A stretch of 64,000 nt of DNA from Phragmites australis (Eukaryota > Streptophyta > Magnoliopsida > Poales > Poaceae): the NCBI RefSeq assembly GCF_958298935.1, contig NC_084932.1, positions 9,279,501 to 9,343,500 of the forward strand, written 5' to 3'. This document shows positions 23,437-34,755 of this stretch, in pieces (the first letter of the stretch is position 1; each line of letters starts with the position of its first letter). A program made the position numbers and the translations under genes. Below the pieces are notes generated by a model. The model was not told the origin of the DNA. It searched no databases and worked only from the letters and a program-made list of their open reading frames with translations.

Positions 23437-24385
23437 GTGCCGTGTCATTGCGTCATTCTTACGACCCTCCTGGTGCCACCGTAACAATTGGGGCTCCTTT
23501 TTTATTTTGAACAAACACTTCAAATGGGGAATTACAGGGAAGTACCATATCACCTTTATAGGAGGCCTTTTTCTCTTGCTGCCTTCCTCCACATCCCCAC
23601 CATCATTTCTATGCTTGTATCAATGGGTTTCACAAATAGGACATTGATCTAGGTCTGCATACTCTCCACGAAATAGGACATAATCCTCCTTACATGCATG
23701 TATTTTTTCTACCTCCAATCCCAAAGGACAAACTATCTTCTTCGTGTCGTAGACGGTCTTGGGCACCTTGTTCCCCTCTAGTAGAATGTCCTTTAGTAGA
23801 TGCAACAATTCTTTGAAACTCCTATCAGACCAACAATGGGTTGCCTTCAATTGTAGAAGCATAAGCACCGCAAATAACAGTGTGTATTTCTCCTTACAGC
23901 CAGGATAAAATGGTGTCTTCAAGTCTCACACCAGTTCCTGGAATTTGGAAAAATCACCATCACTATACTTGTTGTGCCCCCTCAACATCACGCTCCATTT
24001 GGTCTACTTTCTCCACGAAATTCACGTAGTCATCATTGAATCCTAATATATCTGCGTCCCTGATATAATCACCAGCTGGCGGGAGTCCTTGATTCGTACT
24101 ACCGTCCGGGAGAACCTGATCCATTTTCCCTTTGTTAAGGCCTTCTTCGCCGTGTTTGTTCCAAACGTGATATTTCTCTTTGAATCCACTCCTTAATAAG
24201 TGATCATACACATTGTTAGGTTTTGGGAATTTTTTCTCATTATTGCAATCACAGTATGGACACCAAATGGCCGTTTTACCCCGACCTTCCATATCTGTCA
24301 CCGCGACAATCAAGAAAGACTTCACCCTGCTTATGTATTCATTACAAGTACAGCAATCAAGGTACATCCAACTTCGATCCACCAT
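23437..24385 (-). pseudogene. CACTA TNP2 transposase, 5' part, cut by a retrotransposon
   Basis: From an ATG at 24,385 the minus strand reads MVDRSWMY...NEYISRVKSF and FGKEKY-like SGFKEKYHVWNKHGEE, the transposase-associated domain that opens TNP2-type CACTA proteins. After a frame break near 23,960, the TNP2 domain follows: CKEKYTLLFAVLMLLQLKA, WSDRSFKELLHLLKD, CPLGLEVEKIHACKEDY. A stop and frame change come next, then IKVIWYFPVIPHLKCLF and LLRWHQEGRKNDAMTRH, where the frame runs straight into the chromovirus LTR at 23,436. The catalytic remainder is absent. TNP2 is the transposase of En/Spm-like elements. Confidence 0.9.
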
Positions 24386-25149
24386 CTACAAATTGAAAAA
24401 ATATTAATTCTAAATAGAAATAACAGAGAAGGTAGAATAAGTATAAAAATTCTAACTCAATTTAACTAAATTAAGTGTGTACGTGTGTTCTAGTGATATT
24501 CAAGACAACAATTAACATCCAAATATGATACATGTTATCTATGGCAAAGCATCCTAGCTAATTTCTAATAGGTAAAGATAGGTCCTAATCCCATTCGAGG
24601 ATATATGGCCCGAGTAGGTTTCCATACTCTTGTACGGTTCTGAAGAAAATTTTGGCAGTACTTCCCCGCTATTCTCCAAATACACGTCTCAACAACAAGC
24701 CGAGAGGGTGTGTATCCAGAGAACAATAGGGAGATGCCACCGAAATTCTCTATAGAACCATAGAAGAGCACATAAACCTACTACTCGAACTGTCTAAAGT
24801 ACGTGGACAATCTGGGAGCATCTTCTTATAAATATGACGAGTTGCCACGTCATATTTATAATCAAACACTCCCAAATGGGAGACGTAGGTTATGCATGTA
24901 CACTAAGGGGGACAATCCACATATATCAAGATCTGAGAGAAGGAGCAATTTTTTTTTATTCCAACTCAAACCCTAGAATCCACCATGCATATATGAGAAA
25001 GAGGGGAGGAGGAAGACCTTCAAGGCTAGGGACAGACACCAACTTCAAATCACAGATATTTGATTTGGCCTCAACAGAATCGCCAAAAAAAATTGCCCCT
25101 TTGCTGAGCAGCCGCACTGGACAGACACTGTCTGGTCGTGCTGCTCGGT
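24386..25149. other. No gene seen; probably 5' part of the CACTA element
   Basis: AT-rich sequence upstream of the TNP2 start. A minus-strand frame at 24,771-24,565 has no recognisable domain. Confidence 0.5.
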
Positions 25150-25380
25150 GAATAAAATAACAGTAAACATCACTCATTAGTGAGCCATTAGTGATTGGTC
25201 TCATAACAACCCATCACTAATGAGTGACCCCAGCAGGGAGCCACCAATGCTATATTTAGTAACGGGTTATAAGGACACCTGTCACTAATGACTTAACATT
25301 AATGATGGGTGATTATAATACCTCTCACTAATGACATATTAGTAATGGGTGAAATCAAAGACCCGTCACTAATGACTTCT
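25150..25380. repeat. CACTA subterminal repeats
   Basis: Direct and inverted copies of a motif close to TCACTAATGA and TTAGTGATGGGT, the same as at 28,110-28,529 and inside 28,784-30,144. No terminal CACTA sequence is visible at its edges. Confidence 0.75.
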
Positions 25381-26216
25381 ACAAGAAGAGATTGACTTTT
25401 AGAATAGAGGCATGCATGCAAACAGAGAGTACTTCAACAGATCCCATTCAATAGAACAGAACTGAACTTCGATGGACAACATCCTAAAGCAATGTCAGGA
25501 TTTGGCAGCTGTCTTTACATTCAAGAACACAGATATATAGCCAGAAACTTGAATTTAACTCAAGTCAATTATACAATATAGTTATGCATACATTACGTAC
25601 TTATCGAAATATCCATACATCATTACACTTGAGCATTTGCCGGAGCACTTAACCTCTGATATTTAACATAGTTGAAATCTACAATATTGTATCCTAGTAC
25701 TTCATCGATATACATTAGCACATGAATTAGTGCACTCTCTTTCACTTAACATGGACGACCCGATACTTTACCATAGATAGTAAACAATGTCTTATTAGCT
25801 GATTCATTTCCACTTAAATGAAACCTTATATCAGCGTAGAAGTTGCCTTCAGCAGTGAAGTCCACTCCGGGGCCATAAAAGCTTACCCAAGATGCTTCGT
25901 GGCTTGATCTAAGATAGCATGAAAGCTAATTACTGCAAAGATGTCACCAAAAATATCCTACAAGAAAAGAAAATAAAATTATGAAAATAATACACGCTAA
26001 CAGTCATGTATATCAAAACAACCGGATTACATACTACTATACCATATCATATTCATTGAACAGAGCTAGCCTCTCACTGATCAAAGACAGCAAAGACCGC
26101 AAGATTTTGGCGCCTGACGACAAGCCATGTGGCACTGATGTTGTGATCGGCCTCGAAGAAATAGGGCCCCATCCGCAGTCTCTGGGCCATCGCCTGCCGA
26201 TGGGCCCGGGGGCTGC
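25381..26216. other. No gene seen
   Basis: AT-rich, with no reading frame of note and no clear repeat. It becomes GC-rich in the last 100 bp before the solo LTR. Confidence 0.5.
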
Positions 26217-27604
26217 TGTCGGTGACATGGGAACCAGGGGTCCCTGAGTCCCGAGGCCAGGACAGTAGAATGCTATGTGGCGCCTTCCGTCGGGGACTAT
26301 CTCCCCGAGACCCGAGAAGACACAGTTCCAGGAGGGATGCTCGCGGCCATAAATAGTGGTCCCCGAGTACCTGAGTTCCCCGAGGATCCGAGAAGACACA
26401 GTTCCGGGAGAGGGCGCTTGGGGCCATGAACAGTGGTCCCCGAGTTCCCCAAGGACCCGAGAAGACACAGTTCCAGGAGAGGGCGCTCGAGGACTTGAAC
26501 AGTGGTCCCCGAGTACCTGAGTTCCCCAAGGATCCGAGAAGACACAGTTCCGGGAGAGGGCGCTCGGGGCCATGAACAGTGGCCCCCGAGTACCCGGAGT
26601 TCCCCTAGGACTGAGAAAAGACATATCCGGGAGAGGGCGCTCGGGGCTATGAACAGTAGTCCCCGAGCACCCAGAGTTCCCTAAGGACCTGAGAAGTCCC
26701 TTGCCAGTGGATCCCACAAGGGCTCAGCGGTGAGGTGTCAATTGGTGAGAGGCCCGATGCTGCATTTAAGAGGGAGCATGGCCTGTCACTTCCAACCACT
26801 CCCCCCACGCCTATCGTATTGAGTATGTCAGTCCCTGTCACCGCCTGGCAGGAAGGCATGGGGACATTTAATGCGACGGGTCCCATCACACGTCACCCTG
26901 CGCGGTTTGGAGATATCGTTGCTGGGCTCGAGATATATCGCCTGCCGCCCTACTGTGTCAGACCAGCTCTAACCGGACGGGCACGCAGGGTTGCTCGGTG
27001 GCTGCACAGTGGGCCCCCCTGCTACACCCGCTAAAAGGTGGCGTAATGGGCCGACAGGACCGGCCAAGGGCGCATTTTCAACCTCCTGTAACATCAAGCT
27101 GTAACCCCATTATGGTTGCTTTCTATTTATGTCTCATGGGAACTCGTGCCCTTTTTTCTGGGCACGCCAAGCCTCCCCCGACAGGATAAAAGGAGGGGGT
27201 GCACCTCGGAGAAAAAGAGGCTCAGACAAGCTTTAGAAGTTGGAGAAGTTCAGACGAGCACGATATACGAAGCATGAAGCCGAGTAGAAGCTCAGAGAGA
27301 TCGACGCTTGAAGACCGAAGCTATAGACTTAGACAAAAATCCTTGTAACACAAGAGATCCAGAAAATGGCATTCCCAGAGCATTAATAGCATACACACAG
27401 GAGTAGGGTATTACGCTCTGTGCGGCCCGAACCTGTCTAAAATCCCTTGAGCATTTACTCCCGCTAGCAGCCGATCCTTCATCCCGCCTACATCTCACAT
27501 ATTCGTATTAAATTCACGTACGAGGTAGATTCAGAATCATCCCTCCGGCCGAATCTCAAAGGGGGTCCCTCAGGATCCTCGCTTGAGGAGTTCATCCTCC
27601 GACA
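26217..27604 (+). mobile_element. Solo LTR (TGTCGG...CCGACA)
   Basis: A 1,388-bp block with perfect 6-bp terminal inverted repeats TGTCGG and CCGACA, a TATA-like GGATAAAAGG at about 27,184, and no coding content or partner LTR. The flanks (GCTGC and GCATA) do not form a clear target duplication, so the exact edges are less secure than for the other solo LTRs. The end sequence resembles the LTRs of grass gypsy families. Confidence 0.7.
26305..26700. repeat. About five 75-bp tandem repeats within the solo LTR
   Basis: GAGAAGACACAGTTCC recurs at about 26,316, 26,390, 26,460 and 26,540, with a decayed copy near 26,613. Between copies are GGGCGCTCGGGGCCATGAAC and AGTGGTCCCCGAGTACC. They sit in the U3-like part of the LTR, where such arrays often carry enhancer-type sequence (inference). 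Confidence 0.85.
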
Positions 27605-28109
27605 GCATAGTACCACCTATCGTAAGGATTACATCTTTGAACCATATGATTGGTTTCAACACCTACATTATAGGATGATATGAATTGAGCCTAATGTACT
27701 ATAAACTCAATTAAATTATTGTCTCCTAGTGAGTGTTACTATGAGCCTAACAATGAGGGAGAAAAAAAAAGAGGTTACTATGATTGGTCTCGATCGTGGC
27801 CGATGGAGGAATGCCTGGAGCATAGTGTACGCCTAGTATGTGAGCCGATGGAGTTGTCAGGATCCATTCAAGTCCGCCACGACGACGACAATGGCCCCCA
27901 CCACTACCTTTATCCATTGCCCTAACCCTAGAGGGTAGAGGGGGCAGCGGTGTATGTCGGGCTGTGGTGGAGGGGGGAGGATGGCAGCAGAATCGGTGGC
28001 GAGGTGCGAACGGCAGCCGCGGCAGGAGGAGGAGGCAAGCGGACTTGAGTGGAGATGAGAGTGGTCGAGAGAGAGAAATGGGCGGATAAGAGTGGTCGAG
28101 CAAATAAGA
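27605..28109. other. No gene seen; interior of CACTA-derived DNA
   Basis: A minus-strand frame (28,148-27,747) is Pro/Ser-rich and low-complexity and overlaps the subterminal repeats. I do not consider it a gene. Confidence 0.5.
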
Positions 28110-28529
28110 GTGGTCCGCGCAGAAATTAGTGACGGGTGATAAGAACACCCGTCACTAATGAGTCAGTCATTAGTGACGGTAACAACTACGACCTATCACT
28201 AATTACTTTAATATTAGTGACAGGTCTCATAACGACCCATCACTAATAAGTAGGCTACATTTAGTGACGCGTGCCCAATATACATTTCACTAATGAAGGA
28301 ATTATTAGTGACAGACTTTAATGGGACCCATCACTACTATCTTAGTGACGAGTCATTCGCTCGCCATCACTAATGAACCCTCATTAGTGATGGGTCTTGG
28401 CCGGGTCCCAACCCAGGTCACACATTAGTGATAGGTCAGCACTGGATCCATCACTAATAGTACACTAGTGACGCGTACTGAGGAGCCGTCACTAATGATG
28501 TGTCTCCATTGATGGTTTCTTATGTAGTG
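28110..28529. mobile_element. CACTA transposon right end with subterminal repeats
   Basis: Dense inverted and direct copies of TTAGTGACGGGT and TCACTAATGA. The end at 28,529 reads CACTACATAAGAAACC on the opposite strand, a CACTA terminal sequence. It may be the 5' end of the element that carries TNP2 at 23,437-24,385 (same orientation), but the matching left end is not recognisable. 28,530-28,783 is plain spacer. Confidence 0.75.
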
Positions 28530-28783
28530 ATTGCAACAAGAAAAGGAGGAGAGACATTCGACCGCTTGGCCAAACCTTAGGTTGATGTTGTGGTGCTCGA
28601 TGATGAGCATGGGCTATCGACGGTGTTTGGTCGTGGTCCACAAAGTGACTGATGAGAGTTCAACAGTGGTGGCCGGATAGTCTGCGGCCACATGGCAGAC
28701 AGTCCGGGGAAGGCTCGCGGACAGTTCACTTGGAGGATGAACATACCGAGGTGCAGGGCAGACAAGATGACGACTACAGGTCA

Positions 28784-30144
28784 CACTACGTAAGAAACTA
28801 GCAAAGGAGACACCATATTAGTGACGGTTTCTCAACACACATCACTAATGTCCTATTAGTGACGGGTCCAATAAGGACGCATCACTAATGTCCCTTCAGA
28901 TCAAGACCAAATATAGACCCGTCACTAATGAGTGGTCATTAGTGATCAGAATAGTGATGGGTCAAGTTGTGACCCGTCACTAATGACCAGGTCATCAGTG
29001 ACGGGTCATCTTAGGTCAGTAATTAGCGACGGGTCAAGTTGTGACATGTTACTAATAATAGGATCATCAGTGACGGGTCATCCTAGGCTAGTCATTCGTG
29101 ATGGCTCAAGTTGTGACCCGTCACTAATGACTAGATCATCATTGATGGGTCGTCCTAGGCCAGCCATTAGTGACAGGTCAAGTTGTGATCCGTCACTAAT
29201 GATCTATTCATCAGTGACGGGTTATCCTATGTCAGTCATTAGTGATAGGTCAACTTGTAATCCATCATTAATGACCAACTCCAGTCACTATTAACAGTAT
29301 TCATAAATATTTTTTATTTTTCTTTTATTTGTCTGTTATTTTTTCTCACCTCAGCAGCACTACAATAGGAACCATTGTATATTTTTGCTCAAGTTTAATG
29401 TAAGGTGTAGCGGCTATAGATACAAACACGCTTTTCGAAAACGGTGGAGAAAATTCAGGGGGCGAGAACTCAATCTTATAGGCCGAATTTAGCCTCGAAA
29501 AATTCATTGAAATCGACATGGTCATTCAGCAACGGATGTAACGTTTTCTATAGATGTCCATAGAGTGAAAAAATGTTGAAATCGGAGTCCGCATGCAAAA
29601 GTTATACCCGTTTTACTGAATGCACTCTGGGTCACCCATCAAATTATAACCCTCGACAAAATTTGGCGAAACTAGTCAATAGTGACGAGCCATGGTTATG
29701 ATGCGTCACTAATGACCTTTGGCAAAGAAGGCTAAAAGGATAAAATATCCGATTTCAATCACATCTACATGATAGCAAAGGTGGTAAGGTGGCTACACGC
29801 GCGAGTAGTTGGTCGCGGGTTCGATTTCCATGGAACATAAACTTGAAAACAGTATGAAAAATAGTGTGGCTTGTGAGGCATATGGGATGGGCCTGCGTCG
29901 GGATGGCTCAGGTGAAAAAAATATTTTTTTGACCTTTTTGTGTCAAAAAATACAAAAAATATTCATCGGTAATTAGTGACGGGTCAAGATTACAACCCAT
30001 CACTAATGACTGAACATTAGTGATGGGTCATGTTTATGGCCTGTCACTAATGATCTCATTAATGACGTGATAAGAGTGACGAGTATGGGACCTGTTACTA
30101 ATGACGGTTATCACCCGTCACTAATGACTTTTTTTCACGTACTG
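28784..30144. mobile_element. Complete non-autonomous CACTA element
   Basis: Ends are CACTACGTAAGAAA on the left and CAGTACGTGAAAAA read inward from the right (11 of 14 identical). The 3-bp target duplications TCA (28,781-28,783) and TCA (30,145-30,147) are exact. Subterminal repeats of TTAGTGACGGGTCA type fill 28,810-29,290 and 29,960-30,130. No transposase. A Pol III promoter-like pair of boxes lies at about 29,773-29,828. Confidence 0.9.
29773..29828 (+). other. tRNA-like A-box and B-box pair inside the CACTA element
   Basis: TAGCAAAGGTGG fits the A-box consensus TRGYNNANNNGG. GGTTCGATTTC, about 35 bp on, fits the B box GGTTCRANYCC except for one base. No full tRNA cloverleaf is evident. 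A decayed relative (GATGGTAAGGAAGCTACTCG) is at about 58,170 in another CACTA element. Confidence 0.4.
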
Positions 30145-32502
30145 TCAGTCAAACGGCGGGTTGCAGAGATGAAGAGACTAGCAACAACGATATAGGAGCG
30201 TGGGGCTAGTGGTGGTTATTCTTTGTGGCATGGCAACACGTGGCGTGAGCTCAGGATGTAAGTTTGCATTGGAGAGTGCTTGCGTGCTTCCAAATCAGCA
30301 AGGGCACGGATCGATTCGAATTGTGGCAACATGATTTCTAGAATGTGGATCGATAGACGTGAAGATGCATTAGGGGCTGAATTCTAAGGAAGTAGAGAAG
30401 TTCTCTATTTGCAAATGGAGTAATCTGGTTGGTCTGGGACTGCAAGAGGTTACGGTGTAAGACGTCGGAGGATCGTAACCTAAACAATTAGGTGAAAGAG
30501 CAATGCTATTGTAGCAATTTCTGTGTGTGATTCAGAAAGCAGTAGAGAAGTTCTCAATATCAAGATGCAGTCAAGTGGGAGCGTAGATGTCAGATTCAGT
30601 TGGCTTTTTCATGTGACGTCCAACATGGAGCGATTTCTCTTCATGAAGTCTGGTGATTCTAGTTGTATCTAATTATGTGACGATACAGGATACCATGCTA
30701 TTGGAGTAAGGTACTATCAAAATCAAGATCTATAATGGAGTTCTGTGCTTCGGGGAGTCAGGCATATGTCAAAACTAAAGAGGAATCCAATTTCGCTCAA
30801 AGAGGTTGTGTTGATAGAAGAGAAAGGTACTCAGTTGTAGGTGGAGTTATGAAGATTGAAGTTGCAAGGATAGCAGGGTCTCTGGAAGGTGGTGAGTTTG
30901 AGTGAAACTCATCGAGCAGCTCTCGTTCAGCGGCAAAGGTGACAACTCAAGTCCGATGTATAAGAAGGTTCGCGCATGATGGCTTCAAGGTGGTAAATTA
31001 TTCACCAAGGTAGAGTTTATTGGATATGTGTTGAATAATTGTACGGAGTTGGTTATGTATATGGCTTGAAGTTATATTAGCGGTATATGGCGGAATCCTT
31101 ATAGGACTCTAGGTGGAATTCTAGTATGATTGCTGTAATCAGGCCTCCACATAAATATAAGAGGAGGACCGCTGTTCGTAATCATGACGGCATAGCGATA
31201 AGTTTGCAGGGGGCATCGAGTCTGTCGGGAACCCCAGGAAGCGGCCGGTGTTGCTAGTTGGGGAGGCATGCCTGTAATCATGCCTGGGGATGTAGGTTTC
31301 GGCTAAACCTTGTTAACAAATATCATGCCTCTGTTGTCGTCTGTGATCGTGTGCATTATCTCAGTAGATCAATCCATTAATTTCACTGATAGCTAATTTC
31401 TTAACAGTAATCATATGAATCTTACCATTAAAAGTACTATTTATATATTATACTTGTATGGGAACCAGATATATCTAGTGCGCGAACCATTTGAAGCACA
31501 TATATAGCACAACTTTTAAGTCAACCTAAATAATGGCTATTAATTGAGACACAGTGAGAAAAGAAAAAAGCCAGTGGATTGGCTGTGACATGATTTTTCA
31601 CCTGAAACATGCGCACTTGTGGTTAGCCAGATTCACATGCATAAGCAACGTGGTACTAACCAGGTATGCTTTGAAGTGTTTAGAAATGGATCTAATTAAC
31701 CATGAGCCAATTTCCAGCAAGTTTGAACAGAGGGAGTAATCGTTAAGTTTTCACTACTACATTGTAAACATACTAGTACAAGCACCACTCCACTATCTTT
31801 TCGTAAAGTTATTGTGGTTCGGAGCAAACCTCTGCTCATAAACCAGAATAATATTTTTTTATCTTCAGAGGAAATCGAAACCTCAATATATTATGTCTCA
31901 TGGACTAATTTAGATAGCAAATTCGCTAAAAAAAAGTAACAGTCTCAGATACAGCTATACATCTACATCTTTTTCTTTGACCAAAAAACGAAACTAAAAC
32001 ACTACGATATGATTCTGTCCAACAGGGGCTCAAAAATAGTCTGGCCCTACAAGGCCTTCCCACAACCAAAGATCATAAGACGAGGCTTCCCTACACTCAA
32101 AGTTGTAAAACAGCACTATGTAGCAGTTCACACATATAAACGTACACATCCAAAAGGTACATAGAAACATGGAGGTGAATGTTTGGCTACATCATTCGCA
32201 ACAGAAATTCAATACAAGTGGAAATGTTCTCTCGTAAAACCAGTCTGAAAGCAACAAATTAAAAGAAACTCAACACATACAGGGGCCTTCACAAGGTGAT
32301 GAAATCCAATGTTTCAGGACTAGTGTTACAGTCGCGAGCATGATCCGGATGGAAATGCAGATCTTATGTGCAATGGACTTGGGCCTGTTTTGGTGAGGCT
32401 ACGAAGGCCAAGTCAATAGAAGGCCCCGCTCAACTGTTGGGTTGGGTCCGCCCCGTGCGTAGACACACCATACAAGCATGGAGAAATAACCATCGGGCTA
32501 TC
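30145..32502. other. No gene seen; possible old LTR piece
   Basis: 30,145-31,310 has the look of decayed retrotransposon LTR (TATA-like CATAAATATAAGAGG near 31,153, GGTTTCGGCTAAACC toward its end), but no partner or edges. 31,720-31,740 ends in GAACAGAGGGAGTA, the type of end seen in Stowaway MITEs, without a mate. The rest is AT-rich. Confidence 0.4.
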
Positions 32503-33150
32503 CTATATGTGAATCTCCGGGACATGCTGCAGCTCCTGGTGCATCCCATTTGTGTGCCACTGAGTTCTGAAATCCCTGTGCAGGTACAGCAGCCAAAGCT
32601 TATTCAGTGAGAGAAGCGATTCGATTCCTCGAGGGACCTTATCCAGCTGTGCTAGCGACACGATGTATAGACCTTCGATGCATGGAAGAGCATCATCTCC
32701 AATCTCCAACTGCTTGACGTCTAGCATTCTCTTCAAGACCAGTGTTTTCAGGCGAGGAAAAGCACCCTGCAGAAAGAAGCAAAGTGCTTGCACTATCCAC
32801 CCTGTTAAGACTTAGATAGCTAAGGTTTGGAACATGTGGCGCGAGCACCCACGAATGGATCTTCCCCAAGCTGACACCAGCTTAGCGCTAAATATTTGAG
32901 ATATTCCCCATGGTTCCGAAATACAAGCTGGCACTCCAGTGTCCCTGCTGCCGAGCGCCCCCTTACAATTAGCCAATGGAGCATTGTCGAAATCGGTTCA
33001 AGGGATTTGAAGCAAAGTGTCTCATTCACATCTCTGCCGAGAGAAGCAGGTCGGAAAGAAATGGCATCGCCGACAGGGTCGCAAAAAGGTTTGCACAATC
33101 AGCAGCACTTACATTCTCAACCACGGATTCATAGATATGAAGAAATGAAG
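32503..33150 (-). pseudogene. NLR (disease-resistance type) C-terminal LRR fragment
   Basis: The minus strand encodes the leucine-rich-repeat tail of an RPM1-like NLR: VSAADCANLFATLS near 33,110, then ISTMLHWLIVRGRSAAGTLE and HGEYLKYLALSWCQLGEDP, then VPNLSYLSLNRV near 32,830, then FPRLKTLVLKRML, IEGLYIVSLAQLDKVPRGIE and a stop at 32,505. The pieces lie in different frames, with shifts near 33,040, 32,850 and 32,770. No NB-ARC domain is present in the neighbourhood. An intact NLR would sense pathogen effectors in the cytosol; this remnant cannot. The family is clear from leucine spacing and typical phrases; the exact subfamily is not. Confidence 0.82.
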
Positions 33151-34755
33151 AATGTGGAAGCATGTTAAGAAGCATGTTGGATTGATCTATCTCGAGATAT
33201 TGCTAGGATTGTTATATTTTTATGTGCCATCGGGTAATCGTGGATGGTGTACATGAAGAATTCTTAGATCTGAAATCATATATATTAATCCGCTGCGACG
33301 CGAGGCTAAAACAACACCAAAGCGTATAAATTCCAGATCAATCACCATAAGAGAATAGAGGAGAGGTATTATCGATGAACTTTGATCTGGACCGTTGATC
33401 GGGCGATCCAATGACCCTGGTTTGCTGAGTTCTCGTTTTTTTTATATGTATTTTAGATCACAATAGCGTGGGAGCCTTTAGGCTTAAGCTAGTAAATTAT
33501 TATTAAAACTGGAAATGGAGAGAAAAAAACAAAGCTGAACAATGACTGACGAAGCGTGAAAGGAATACATGACGTTGGGCTGACCATGACTCTGGAAATT
33601 ATAGAGGAAGGCCTGATACCATGTCCGGAGTAGGGAATAGGTATCATCCTAAGGCGTCTGCATCTGACTCAGCAGGTTCTTCGTTGTCTCAGTCATGCTC
33701 CGAGACGTGCAAATTAGTATTTAAGAAATTTTTTAAAAGTATACTTTGATCAGTAATTTTCTTCTACATTATGTTATCAATTACTACAAAATGAATATCA
33801 TATTAAAAGATATATAAAATACAAATCTATTGATATAATCGTTGTACACTAAACATGCATATAATTTGACTATTTTTTAAAAAAAAACTTACAAAGTTTG
33901 AACTTTTTAGATCCTAATACTTCATATAAAAATAAACGGAGGGAATAGCACACAAGGATAGATGACGAAATGAGCACAAGCTATTGAATTTGGGTGCTTG
34001 ATTCTGCAATAAGATTTTGCTTTGTCCTACTCTCTGTCTCTCTCCGACCATACAAACCATGGGCCTAGTAAACTAAGTAACTCGAGTAGTTGATCACCTC
34101 AATATTCACGTATTGTTTTGTAGCTATAGGTTCAGTAATTTATAAGCATGTATTATCTCCATCCCAGCTAGGGATTAGCATAGTATAATTTGTGAATTCA
34201 CTTTTCAATATAATTAACTAACTAAGTCAATTTTAAGGTAAAATTGACTAATTAGTTGATTACGTTAAACTAGAGTAGACCTACAGATATCCACGAGTCG
34301 TTTCATATCTATCTCTAATCCCAGTGATGGCGTAGACTGCAGTAACAAATCATTTCATACATGGATGGATTTGTTAAGCCCAACTTAAGCTGTCAGGAAC
34401 ACCAGCAGAACAAAAAAATGTTTTCTGGAAAAAGAAATGGCAAGAAAAGGACATGATACCTAATCAAGCCATAATCCATATGAAAATAATTGCAGTTTCT
34501 CACAAGCTCAAGGCACCATATGACGGCAGCATTTTCTTTTCTTTGGATGCAGTATCTCGTTAATACATGATCAAGTCTCTTTAGTTAATTTCTTTGTTGC
34601 CAGCTTGGAGAAAGCTACAGGCATCTCATCTTCTCCGATCCAACACACGGAAGACCCACAGAGGGAGGCCAGGCCGCCTACCCATTCTTTCTCCGCTCCG
34701 CTTCGGTCGTCGCGTAGCTCTCATCGGAAGAGGAGCCACTGGCCGGAGGCGCACC
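33151..34755. other. AT-rich intergenic region with a Stowaway-like MITE end
   Basis: No gene seen. 33,715-33,945 has the body of a Stowaway-type MITE (AAGTATACTTTGA..., AAACTTACAAAGTTTGAAC) ending in AAATAAACGGAGGGAATA; the left terminal repeat is not clear. The final 150 bp before 34,756 are C-rich and would be the 5' leader of the next gene. I cannot point to a sure TATA box. Confidence 0.45.

Noticed and set aside
26037..26717. A 226-codon minus-strand frame with internal repeats
   Set aside because: It runs through the 75-bp tandem repeats of the solo LTR; the apparent protein repeat is a consequence of the DNA repeat.
29773..29828. Annotating the A/B-box pair as a tRNA gene
   Set aside because: No acceptor stem or anticodon arm can be folded convincingly, so it is only listed as a motif pair.
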